Source: Archivesica marissinica
Lineage: Eukaryota; Mollusca; Bivalvia; Venerida; Vesicomyidae
DNA length: 64,000 bases
Reading direction: 5' to 3'
NCBI GenBank assembly: GCA_014843695.1
Contig: CM026400.1
Span: forward strand, 31,043,225-31,107,224
This document shows positions 56,401 through 64,000 of the stretch, piece by piece (position 1 is the stretch's first letter; every line of letters begins with the position of its first letter). The notes beneath the pieces are model-generated. The model saw nothing but the letters and a program-made list of their open reading frames with translations. It did not search any database and was not told the DNA's origin. The translations under genes and the position numbers were made by a program.

Positions 56401-59400
56401 CCACACTGGGTCCTTCCTCCATCCGCACTGGGTCCTTCCTCCATCCACACTGGGTCCTTCCTCCATCCACACTGGGTCCTTCCTCCATCCGCACTGTGTA
56501 CTTCCTCCATCCGCACTGGGTCCTTCCTCCATCCGCACTGTGTACTTCCTCCATCCGCACTGGTTCCTTCCTCCATCCACACTGGGTCCTTCCTCCATCC
56601 ACACTGTGTACTTCCTCCATCCACACTGGTTCCTTCCCTCCGCACTGTGTACTTCTTCCATCCGCACTGGGTCCTTCCTCCATCCGCACTGTATACTTCC
56701 TCCATCCACACTGGGTCCTTCCTCCATCCGCACTGTGTACTTCCTCCATCCTCACTGGGTCCTTCCTCCATCCGCACTGTGTACTTCCTCCATCCGCACT
56801 GGGTCCTTCCTCCATCCGCACTGTGTACTTCCTCCATCCGCACTGGGTCCTTCCTCCATCCACACTGGGTCCTTCCTCCATCCACACTGTGTACTTCCTC
56901 CATCCACACTGGGTCCTTCCTCCATCCGCACTGTGTACTTCCTCCATCCACACTGGGTCCTTCCTCCATCCACACTGGGTCCTTCCTCCATCCACACTGG
57001 GTCCTTCCTCCATCCACACTGGGTCCTTCCCTCCATCCACACTGGGTCCTTCCTCCATCCACACTGGGTCCTTCCTCCATCCACACTGGGTCCTTCCTCC
57101 ATCCACACTGGGTCCTTCCTCCATCCACACTGGGTCCTTCCTTCATCCACACTGTGTACTTCCTCCATCCACACTGTGTACTTCCTACATCCACACTGTG
57201 TACTTCCTCCATCCACACTGGGTTCTTCCTTCATCCACACTGTGTACTTCCTCCATCCACACTGTGTACTTCCTACATCCACACTGGGTCCTTCCTCCAT
57301 CCACACTGTGTACTTCCTACATCCGCACTGGGTCCTTCCTCTATCCACACTGGGTCCTTCCTCCATCCACACTGGGTCCTTCCTCCATCCACACTGGGTT
57401 CTTCCTTCATCCACACTGTGTACTTCCTACATCCACACTGTGTACTTCCTACATCCACACTGGGTCCTTCCTCCATCCACACTGGGTCCTTCCTACATCC
57501 ACACTGGGTACTTCCTACATCCACTGCTGGAAACTCGTAGTAACAAATTGTAACACGTACATTACATCAAGTGTTTACGTTTCTAGAGTTCAATGAGATC
57601 TTTTGATCGACCCCTCGTCCACCATAGTGTGTATCATGGCAAGAGGTTAATCTGAGATCTGAGTAATCAGGACATTGGAACAAAGAGTGGTATTTGGATT
57701 CAATTACGTCGCATTTACAGAATATACATATTTCAGGTCTACGGAAATTATTGTTAAAGAAACTAAGATTTCGGGAAATTTTGGAAGAGCACATGAAACC
57801 TCCAGGGGAAATACTTGAGGCAACAGATGAAGACATCAATTCTAAAGCCAGACATAGAGGTAAATGGATTCGGTTTGCTAGCATGTACTAGGCCGCCGGT
57901 AATCGGACATATCTATAAATAACTACAATCGTCACAAGGTCAAGTTGTAAACATAGCAAACCGCAACATTTCTGATACGGCATGCGTTACCGTAATCTGC
58001 ATAATTTAGATAAAGCATAGCTGTGTACTTCAGTAGATACTAATAACACCATTGTGGTAGATTCAAGCAAGTTCTGCCGTAATGTTTGTGACACCATTTT
58101 AATTAAATTTTTATCTTAGTGGATGTTGGGCACGTGAGTTCATCAATACAAATTCACTGGGCAAAATGGTCTATGCGCGTTCGCTTCAGGTGCGAAAGGT
58201 CCGGAGTTCGAGCCCCACTGGAGCCGTTACGATTGTGCCCTTAGGCAAGGCATTTAAATTCCACATTGCCTCTTCTCTCTCCCTCACGGCGATGGATTCC
58301 ATCAGGAATGAGGTCTCGAGAGTGATTTATATAAGTTGAAATAACTTGTTTCGCAATCGAGCTAAAATAAATTTGTATAAACTAAAATGGTCTACATGGT
58401 ATTTCGACAAAAACTTGTGTTTAGTCTGAAAATGCCAAAACAATGTCTAAATGTACTGAATCTTTAGCCTGGGTTCCAGTCTGTCAATTTTTCACAAATT
58501 TACTTCTGGTGTTGATATTATCATACTCAGCACGGCCCAATTAATGGTGTTAACATATATTTATATGACTGACCAGGCAAAATATATCAACGTCTTTAGG
58601 CTACTGAATCTTATGAAAGTATTATTTCCTACGACGGATAGAGGACATGGTCGAACAGATTGTACATAGAACATGTAACAAACCTTTGTATCATTACCTT
58701 GAATGTGGTCACGTGATTAACCCTCTGTGGAAGTCGTGCTAGCGTAGTGGTAGCGCGTTCGCTTCCGATGTGAGAAACCCGGAGTTCGAGCCCAACTGGA
58801 GCCGTTACGACTGTGCCCTTCGGAAAGACATTTAAAGTCCACATTGCCTCTTCTCTCTCCCTCGTGGCGATGTATTCCATAAGGAATGAGATCTCGAGAG
58901 TGATTAATCTAATGTTGTAAAAACATATTTGGCAATTATGAAAATGGAGCCTCCGTGTTGAAAAGGAAACGGTGTCCATCTTGGTTTAAACAGTATTTAT
59001 TCCAATAAATTTACATGTATAACACAAACAATGTTACAAATTACATACATTGTGAATGGTTTGGATTGGAAAACAAGTTTTCAGAAAACTTATATTAATT
59101 CCTCTCCAACTTAGCCGGGTTGTTGCGAGTCTGATCCCCGTCGGAACCACGACGGCGGTGTCCTTAGGCAACACACATACGGCATGTACATTGCCTCTTA
59201 TCCCTCCATCATGGCGATGACGTATCAAAGAGCAATGCATTCAATGTATCTTATTTCCTATGAAAGTTTTACTGGTTACTGTTTACATGTTTCATTATGC
59301 TAGTTCAATGTTTTAATTTGTTGAGGGTCTCATGGTAGATTGACTTAATTGTTCAAATGCGTTCTCTCGTTAAATAAAGTCTTTATTATTATTAATATTA

Positions 59401-60266
59401 TTATTATAATGTAGTAAAACTAAATGTGTATGAACTAACGCTCTGTGCTGAGATTCCTTATCGTGGCTTCGGCCGCCGGCTGTAGCTTATCGATATTCTT
59501 TATTTCAAACCTTTCGGACGAGACTAGGGCTTGGTCCAGCGTAATGTGATTTGCACGGGCACGTAAATACCCAGTGATGTCGCATCGGATCACATTTTAG
59601 CGACCACTCACTCTTTGTTGAACCCGGTCATTATTGTAATTCAATATATATATTACAATAATGACCGGGTTCAACAAAGAGTGAGTGGTCGGTAAAATGT
59701 GACCCGTATAGACTGTACAGGTGACTGTTTATGAAGAAAAAGAAGAAAATTGTATTGCCTTTAAAGTGTATATATTTTCGGATATATTCTACATTCGGAC
59801 ACAGTATTATTTACGAGATTTATGAATTGCTTTCAGCATAGGATATATAGGATATATATATAGACTGTACAGGTGACTGTTTATGAAGAAAAAGAAGAGA
59901 AGAAGAACATTGTATTGCCTTTAAAGTTTGATAAAGTGTACATATGTTCGGATATATTCTACATTCGGACACAGTATTATTTATGAGATTTATGAATTGC
60001 TTTCAGCATAGAATGCGAAATATAAATGCTAGTGAATACATAGTGTTCTAATGTAATACTTGTGAATATATGGCAACGAGCCCTTTTCATTAATCTATAT
60101 TTACTTTATGATAATTTCAGCGGCGAAGCGACACAAGATGGAAGATTTAATGTCACGAGTACAAGCTTATCTCAGCCACATGAAAGAGCGCCAAATCAAA
60201 GAGTCCATGTCCCTACCAAGCCTACGGTTCGGACGGTCTGGTATCAACTGGAAAGACCTAAAATAA
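53256..60266 (+). CDS. candidate secreted peptide precursor, three coding exons
   Basis: Exons 53234-53403, 57737-57859 and 60121-60266 join in frame (all junctions phase 1) to 138 residues. Residues 1-22 form a signal peptide (MKQSSIVLLIAIATYCIL start). An acidic stretch (SDEDN...DLDSEDN) follows. The middle exon gives a basic/helical segment, then ARHR and AAKR processing sites. A helix-like HKMEDLMSRVQAYLSHMKER ends in SLPSLRFGR, where Gly-Arg would yield an amidated Leu-Arg-Phe, followed by a 9-residue tail SGINWKDLK. This is the layout of a neuropeptide prohormone. I do not recognise the family, and the middle exon could be skipped without a frame change. Confidence 0.72.
53448..53540 (+). 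mobile_element. S5 SINE head
   Basis: GGGACCTCCGTGGCGGAGTT, then AAATCACTTGCCCC and TTCAAATCCCACTGTG. The copy dissolves into the 83-bp tandem array, which repeats its interior. Confidence 0.75.
53513..54424. repeat. ~83-bp minisatellite derived from an S5 SINE, 11 copies
   Basis: Unit words: GCTATGCAGCTGGCTTGTAT, GGTCAGTGGTTCTACCCGGG, TGCAAATCCCACTGGGTGTC, TCGAGATAATTCGTGGGAAG. Two spacer forms alternate in blocks (ATAATTCGTGGG and ATACACGTGGG). The CAAATCCCACTG part equals the B-box region of the adjoining SINE. Frames up to 262 codons are artefacts. It lies in intron 1 of the peptide gene. Confidence 0.93.
54475..55030 (-). mobile_element. Tc1/mariner-like element, 556 bp, decayed
   Basis: Perfect 29-bp inverted ends start CACTGAACCGAATTTCTAAA, with TA on both sides (54473-54474, 55031-55032). 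On the reverse strand from 54749, a 26-codon piece reads MTIEESGRAVGMLDTGTSIR + QVCSAL then stop, and a second piece further on reads VARHFNRRHSTM. Together they resemble the N-terminal paired-like helix-turn-helix of Tc1 transposases. The catalytic domain is deleted, so the copy is non-autonomous. It lies in intron 1 of the peptide gene. Confidence 0.88.
55181..55262 (+). mobile_element. S5 SINE head fragment
   Basis: CCTCCATGGTTGAGTGGTTA then CTTCGAATCACTTGCC and AGAATCGCCCCTTTCGGG. It is preceded at 55036-55060 by an (AAT)n tract, probably the tail of a reverse-strand retroelement. Confidence 0.6.
55355..57526. repeat. 22-bp minisatellite, ~98 copies, open on both strands
   Basis: Unit TCCTCCATCCACACTGGGTC + CT. 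Variants are CCGCACTG, CTGTGTAC, CTGGTTC and TCCTACATCC; a few units gain or lose a base. Long frames (783, 748 and 741 codons on +, up to 368 on -) exist because the unit has no stop on either strand in any phase. The C/T-rich strand bias is strong. In intron 1 of the peptide gene; not considered coding. Confidence 0.96.
57598..57735 (-). mobile_element. LINE C-terminal zinc-ribbon fragment
   Basis: The reverse frame reads PEICIFCKCDVIESKYHSLF then QCPDYSDLR. The C-x2-C...H-x4-C pattern ending CPxYxxLR is typical of the ORF2 C-terminus of L1-like LINEs. Its reverse complement provides the pyrimidine-AG acceptor of the exon at 57737. Confidence 0.8.
57737..57859 (+). CDS. peptide precursor exon 2 (possible cassette exon)
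   Basis: Acceptor CATATTTCAG at 57736, donor AGAG|GTAAAT at 57860, length 123 (a multiple of three), phase 1 on both sides. It encodes GLRKLLLKKLRFREILEEHM, KPPGEILEATDEDINSK and ARHR. The frame is open and fits exon 1 and exon 3 exactly. It is less certain than the flanking exons because the acceptor is inside an antisense LINE; the exon may be recent or optional. Confidence 0.6.
57860..58171. other. intron sequence, no feature seen
   Basis: Intron 2 of the peptide gene. AT-rich, without repeat families. Confidence 0.45.
58172..58383 (+). mobile_element. S1 SINE lacking the first ~20 bp
   Basis: It starts TATGCGCGTTCGCTTCAGGT and keeps B box, body and 3' end (TTGTTTCGCAATCGAGC). It is very close to the copies at 26048 and 48252, so relatively young. 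Confidence 0.85.
58466..58592 (-). repeat. dispersed repeat with CGTTGATAT ends, copy 2
   Basis: Inverted relative of 45760-45900: AGCCTGGGTTCCAGTCTGTC, TACTTCTGGTGTTGATATTA, GGCCCAATTAATGGTGTTA and AATATATCAACG. Confidence 0.65.
58730..58930 (+). mobile_element. S1 SINE, older subfamily
   Basis: Head GGAAGTCGTGCTAGCGTAGT + GGTAGCGCGTTCGC, B box GGAGTTCGAGCCCAAC. The 3' end is diverged (ACATATTTGGCAATTATG). Confidence 0.8.
59034..59240 (-). mobile_element. diverged S1-like SINE
   Basis: Reverse orientation. GGTTTGGATTGGAAAACAAG, AACTTATATTAATTCCTCTC and GTCCTTAGGCAACACACA on + are recognisable equivalents of the family. Strongly mutated. The next 345 bp hold a retroelement-like tail, CTCGTTAAATAAAGTC + (TTA)n, at about 59366-59410. 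Confidence 0.55.
59588..59704. repeat. 117-bp foldback with 53-bp arms
   Basis: Arms 59588-59640 and 59652-59704 are reverse complements with only a couple of mismatches; the inner 40 bp are perfect (CGACCACTCACTCTTTGTTG + AACCCGGTCATTATTGTAAT). The loop is 11 bp. Probably a MITE of foldback type. Confidence 0.92.
59707..60012. repeat. ~150-bp tandem duplication
   Basis: TATAGACTGTACAGGTGACT to GAATTGCTTTCAGCATAGGA occurs at 59707-59845 and again at 59859-60012. The copies differ by a GAAGAGAA insertion and a few bases. It starts right beside the foldback element. Confidence 0.88.
60121..60266 (+). CDS. peptide precursor exon 3 (predicted mature peptide, stop)
   Basis: Acceptor GATAATTTCAG at 60120, phase 1. 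It encodes AAKRHKMEDLMSRVQAYLSH, MKERQIKESMSLPSLRFGRS and GINWKDLK, then TAA at 60264. Lys-Arg starts the candidate mature region and Phe-Gly-Arg ends it. The competing 73-codon frame from 60062 begins in the intron and has no such features. Confidence 0.75.
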
Positions 60267-60504
60267 CTGTGATAAAAATATAATTATTTAAATGTGAAGT
60301 CCAACTATATTTAAATGTGAAATTCAAACTAGTCGTTATTTATTTCAATATTATTGATGACGTTTACTTTGACGTGTTTCTCAGCTGTGTAAGGAATGGT
60401 GTGTGCTATCAGATTATGCTCCAGATTTATTTATAGTAGTTTTATTCCGTAACATCATTGGCTCGGCATTTTGTATGTATGTGTAAAGGAGGAATGCTCC
60501 GTGC

Positions 60505-60510
60505 AATAAA
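60505..60510 (+). terminator. poly(A) signal AATAAA of the peptide gene
   Basis: AATAAA lies 239 bp after the stop and is followed at once by ACCGTGTTGAGTGAGTTACG, a GU-rich downstream element. The 3' UTR before it has several ATTTA words. This supports 60121 as the start of a terminal exon. Confidence 0.75.
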
Positions 60511-60667
60511 ACCGTGTTGAGTGAGTTACGTCATAACTTACGTCATTTTACTAGCATTTTTGTAGTTTTGTGACGTCATTTAGGCACTCTTAAAAATAAC
60601 ACCAACTATTTTTAGATATTTTGGTCATGTTAGAGTCGAAATAATATATGTAATTTTGTTATTTACA

Positions 60668-60800
60668 GTCGAATAAAACACGGTGTGTCGCTAAGAGCGC
60701 AGGAATTAACTACTTAGACCTGCGACCTGCGACCTGCGACCTGCGTGGATTATTCCTATACGTCAGCACTCCACACCTTGTTTTATTCGCCAATAAATAA
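60668..60800. mobile_element. short inverted-repeat element
   Basis: GTCGAATAAAACACGGTGTG faces CACACCTTGTTTTATTCGCC. Between them is a short ACCTGCG triplet (three tandem CGACCTG). Non-coding. Confidence 0.55.
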
Positions 60801-60987
60801 CTGCAAGACACATATTATTTCTTAATTAAAAGTGTATTTATTATATATAAATTGTTGAGATGATTGCAAGGAAAATAAACTAATTTAAAAGAAAGATACT
60901 TTTAGTAAACTTTTGTACCGAGTACCTCAATGTGAAGACGACCTTTACAGTGGCGAGGACATGTGGCGAGTCTTTGTTACTTAATAA

Positions 60988-61485
60988 GTTGTAGTAAAGA
61001 ACCTTGTTTTAGTTGTAAACCTTGTTGCAGTTAAAAACTTTGTTGTAGTTAAGAACCTGGTTGTAGTTAAGAACCTTGTTGTAGTTTAGAACCTTGTTGT
61101 AGTTAAGAACCTTGTTTTAGTTGTAAACCTTCTGGTAGTTAAGAACCTTGTTGTAGTTAAGAACCTTGTTGTAGTTAAGAACCTTGTTTTAGTTTAGAAC
61201 CTTGTTTTAGTTTAGAACCTTGTTTTAGTTTGGAACCTTCTGGTAGTTAAGAATCTTGTTGTAGTTAAGAACCTTGTTTTAGTTGTAAACCTTGTTGTAG
61301 TTAAGAACAGTGTTGTAGTTAAGAACCTTGCTTTAATTAAGAACATTGTTGTAGTTAAGAACCTTGCTTTAATTAAGAACATTGTTGTAGTTAAGAACCT
61401 TGCTTTAATTAAGAACCTTGTTTTAGTTAAGAACCTTGCTTTAATTAAGAACATTGTTGTAGTTAAGAACCTTTTTGTAGTTCTG
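60988..61485. repeat. 19-bp minisatellite, ~26 copies
   Basis: Unit GTTGTAGTTAAGAACCTTG. Variants are TTTTAGTTTAG, TTTAATTAAG, GTTGTAAACC and CTTCTGGTAG. The 80-codon reverse frame is an artefact. Confidence 0.95.
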
Positions 61486-61489
61486 GTTC

Positions 61490-61725
61490 ATTTACGTGCA
61501 CAGTGTAAAGCACCGGCACGAGACCTCGGTTGAAAATCGCATCCGACAGACTGTATTAAAAGAGTATTATCGATCGAACCTGTGATCCCTGAATTCCAAA
61601 GATAAGTTTATTTACCATCGCTACCGGTTGCCCATATGAGCGACGAGCAGTTTGCCTAACAACACCTTTCCTGGGCAGGCTCCAGCGGTTAACCAGTATT
61701 TGGTCCACACACCTCCGTAAGTGCA
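61490..61725 (-). mobile_element. mosaic of S2 and S6 SINE pieces
   Basis: GTAAAGCACCGGCACGAGAC and CGATCGAACCTGTGATCC come from S2, then ACCATCGCTACCGGTTGCCC (S2 3' end), then GGGCAGGCTCCAGCGGTTAA + CCAGTATTTGG (S6). Pieces are not in the order of any intact copy. Confidence 0.65.
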
Positions 61726-61772
61726 TGATATGGAATGAGTTTAGCATGATCTGTAATTTATTATTTTTTATT

Positions 61773-62003
61773 AATACAAATTTATTTTAGCTCGATTGCG
61801 AAACAAGTTATTTCAACTTATATTAATCACCCTCGAGACCTCATTCCTGATGGAATCCATCGCCACGAGGGAGAGAGAAGAGGCAACGTGGAATTTAAAT
61901 GCCTTGCCTAAGGGCACAATCGTAACGGCTCCAGCGGGGCTCGAACACCGGACCTTTCGCACCTGAAGTGAACGCGCATCCACTGCGATATCACGCTGTA
62001 ATT
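61773..62003 (-). mobile_element. S1 SINE, reverse copy, near full length
   Basis: On + it reads TTTTAGCTCGATTGCGAAAC, CCTCGAGACCTCATTCCTG, GGCAACGTGGAATTTAAATG, GGGGCTCGAACACCGGACC and GCGCATCCACTGCGATATCA. Confidence 0.88.
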
Positions 62004-62274
62004 TATGCAAACTATCAATCTGAAGCCATGGACGTGTCAAATACTTTCAATGATTACTGACCAGCCTAGTGCTAGCATAGTTGCCCCGCTTGAATAAAGA
62101 CATACACTTTTTGTTTTCTTTCAGCTATAGTACAGACGCTTTTAAATTTTTTTTTAGAACATTCTGATACACCATAGGCTTGCCACTATACATACACAAA
62201 TAGTTTAGGCCATATCCAAGCATGTTTCCACGCACATGACAGCCCATCACTATCAGTATCAGAGCACTACATAC
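62004..62274. other. spacer, no feature seen
   Basis: No repeat or coding signal, apart from a short T run at 62146-62155. Confidence 0.4.
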
Positions 62275-62793
62275 ATACCCCAGGCGTCTGTGACTAGATG
62301 TATATGTAACGTGTAAGATATACATAAAGATCCCAGGCGTCAGTGACTAGAAGTACGTAACGTGTAAGATATACATAAAGACCCCAGGCGTCAGTGACTA
62401 GAAGTACGTAACGTGTAATATATACATAAAGACCCCAGGCGTCTGTGACTAGATGTATACGTAACGTGTAAGATATACATAAAGACCCCAGGCGTCTGTA
62501 ACTAGATGTATGTAACGTGTATGATATACATAAAGACCCCAGGCGTCTGTGACTAGATGTACGTAACGTGTAAGATATACATAAAGACCCCAGGCGTCTG
62601 TGACTAGATGTATGTAACGTGTAAGATATACATAAAGACCCCAGGCGTCTGTGACTAGATGTATGTAACGTGTATGATATACATAAAGATCCCAGGCGTC
62701 TGTAACTAGATGTGTACGTAACGTGTAAGATATACATAAATACCCCAGGCGTCTGTGACTAGATGTATACGTAACGTGTAAGATATACATAAA
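62275..62793. repeat. ~53-bp minisatellite, ~10 copies
   Basis: Core words are AAGACCCCAGGCGTCTGTGA, CTAGATGTATACGTAACG and TGTAAGATATACATA. Unit length varies by loss of TA or GTAT. Reverse frames of 134-147 codons are artefacts. Confidence 0.95.
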
Positions 62794-62881
62794 GATGATG
62801 CATTGTACTTGGATATCTCGCTGGTGCTCAATTGCTCCCTGGACACTTAACAACCAGGGTAATAATGTATATTCTGCTGAT

Positions 62882-63028
62882 TACGGCACGTTATATACGG
62901 CACGTTATATATGGCACGTTATGTACGGCACGTTATATACGGCACGTTATGTACGGCACGTTATATACGGCACGTTATATTGGGACGTTATATAAGGCAC
63001 GTTATATACGGCACGTTATATTGGGACG
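62882..63028. repeat. 14-bp minisatellite, ~11 copies
   Basis: Unit TATACGGCACGTTA with TATATGG and TTGGGACG variants. Confidence 0.93.
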
Positions 63029-63236
63029 GCTATATATGATGATTTGCATTCAACATTGCACAAATGTTGCTAAAATTAAACATTTTAACATTTTTTTAAA
63101 ACAAATTCCTAATCGGCCGAAAAAGTGGTGTGGCCATGTACGATATTGCTCCATAGTGGAGCCTCTACAAACATGAAAGGGATAAACACGGAGGTACAAC
63201 ATGTGTTATAGTACACTCATTCGAGGATGCGTAGCG
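63029..63236. other. spacer, no feature seen
   Basis: No repeat family or gene recognised. A short T/A-rich stretch lies at about 63085-63105. Confidence 0.4.
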
Positions 63237-63582
63237 GCTGCATGCTAGTATATTGCCAAGTTTCGGCTGGGGGAGGTGTGGTTTCACGTCCGACAGATAA
63301 TAAAAGACTGCATGCTAGTATATTGCCAAGTTTCGGATGTGGGAGGTGTGGTTTCACGTCCGACAGATAATAAAATACTGCATGCTAGTATGTTGCCAAG
63401 TTTCGGATGGGGGGGGGGTTTCACGTCCGACATATAATAAAAGAGTGCATGCTAGTATGTTGCCAAGTTTCGGATGGGGGGGGGGGCGGGTTCACGTCCG
63501 ACAGATAATAAAAGAGTGCATGCTAGTATTGTGCCAAGTTTCGGATGGGGGAGGTGTGGTTTCACGTCCGACAGATAATAAA
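63237..63582. repeat. ~70-bp minisatellite, 5 copies, with G runs
   Basis: Units start CTGCATGCTAGTATATTGCC and contain AAGTTTCGGATGGGGGAGG and TTCACGTCCGACAGATAA. The guanine run grows to 9-11 G in the third and fourth units (about 63410 and 63476), where the GGTGTGG part is shortened. The 103-codon frame is an artefact. Confidence 0.93.
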
Positions 63583-63784
63583 GAATATCCACGCGGTCCA
63601 TGGGACAAGGGAAGTCGTTCAACTAGAGAAACACGGATATACTTTTAATAAACCGACAACTCGTCAGCATTCATGTCGACAACTTCCTGGCACGTGCTGC
63701 CTAATCTGTAGAGCGCGAAGTTCTTTTCTGTTGGCAGACTGATAGCGTGAGATGCCGAGCCGTCTGATCTGAAAATATTGTAAT

Positions 63785-64000
63785 TTATTGGTATGTTATG
63801 TTATATTTCGTGTTTTACGCCTGCATGTGCACCATTTCGGGCTATATCGCCGGCGGGCAGTTTACTTAACAACACCATTCATGGGCAGGCTCCAGCAGTT
63901 AACCAGTACTTGGGTGCACCAATCTCCGTAAGAAACTGCCAACGTTTTCATATAAATGAGACACGACCTGAGCGGGGCTCGAACCCGTGACCATCAGAGA
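63785..64000 (-). mobile_element. S6 SINE, reverse copy, cut by window end
   Basis: On + it reads TTATATTTCGTGTTTTACGC, TTTCGGGCTATATCGCC, GGGCAGGCTCCAGCAGTTAA, AAGAAACTGCCAACG and the inverted B box GGGGCTCGAACCCGTGACC. The tRNA-like head continues beyond the window. Pairs with 20020-20195. Confidence 0.8.

Noticed and set aside
55189..57596. Open frames of 783, 748 and 741 codons on + and up to 368 on -
   Set aside because: Products of a stop-free 22-bp minisatellite, open on both strands in several phases.
57567..57884. 105-codon reverse frame as a host gene
   Set aside because: Its recognisable half is the zinc-ribbon end of a LINE, and the rest is antisense to the candidate peptide exon.

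Overview
This is a eukaryotic, probably molluscan and most likely bivalve, genomic window. The support is: GT-AG introns; polyadenylation signals; L1-like LINE fragments; several families of tRNA-derived SINEs; many short terminal-inverted-repeat (TIR) elements; and an extreme load of minisatellites. About 24 distinct tandem arrays cover roughly half of the readable sequence. Three runs of exactly 1000 N are assembly gaps (1042-2041, 12364-13363, 38788-39787). Nearly all long open frames here are translations of tandem repeats and are not genes. No bacterial-type genes, CRISPR arrays or rRNA genes were seen.

Two real genes can be assembled by hand, both on the + strand. The first (2128-20329, five exons) encodes a complete 147-residue EDF1/MBF1 transcriptional coactivator. 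It matches the vertebrate protein in length, in exon layout as I recall it, and at both ends. Every one of its introns carries at least one minisatellite. Two of the arrays run into splice sites: the ~59-bp array of intron 2 ends on the acceptor of exon 3, and the array of intron 4 starts inside the last bases of exon 4 and repeats the donor GTAAGT about 15 times.

The second gene (53234-60266, three coding exons, all junctions phase 1) encodes a 138-residue candidate secreted peptide precursor. It has a signal peptide, basic processing sites and a C-terminal Leu-Arg-Phe-Gly-Arg amidation site. I do not recognise its family. The acceptor of its middle exon lies in an antisense LINE fragment.

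Layout: 0-2 kb is a truncated TIR element, a ~185-bp repeat, a LINE reverse-transcriptase fragment and a gap. 2-20.3 kb is EDF1, including a suspected false duplication around the gap at 12.4 kb. 20.7-24.2 kb is a 22-bp array. 25-28.6 kb holds 44-bp and 33-bp arrays. 28.9-38.8 kb holds two related giant arrays (44 bp, then 41 bp) joined by transitional units. 39.8-53 kb holds SINEs, hAT-, pogo- and piggyBac-like miniature elements, a hairpin minisatellite at 44.3-45.6 kb and a 20-bp array at 45.9 kb. 53.2-60.5 kb is the peptide gene, whose first intron holds a SINE-derived 83-bp array, a decayed Tc1-like element and a 22-bp array. 60.7-64 kb holds more short arrays and SINEs.
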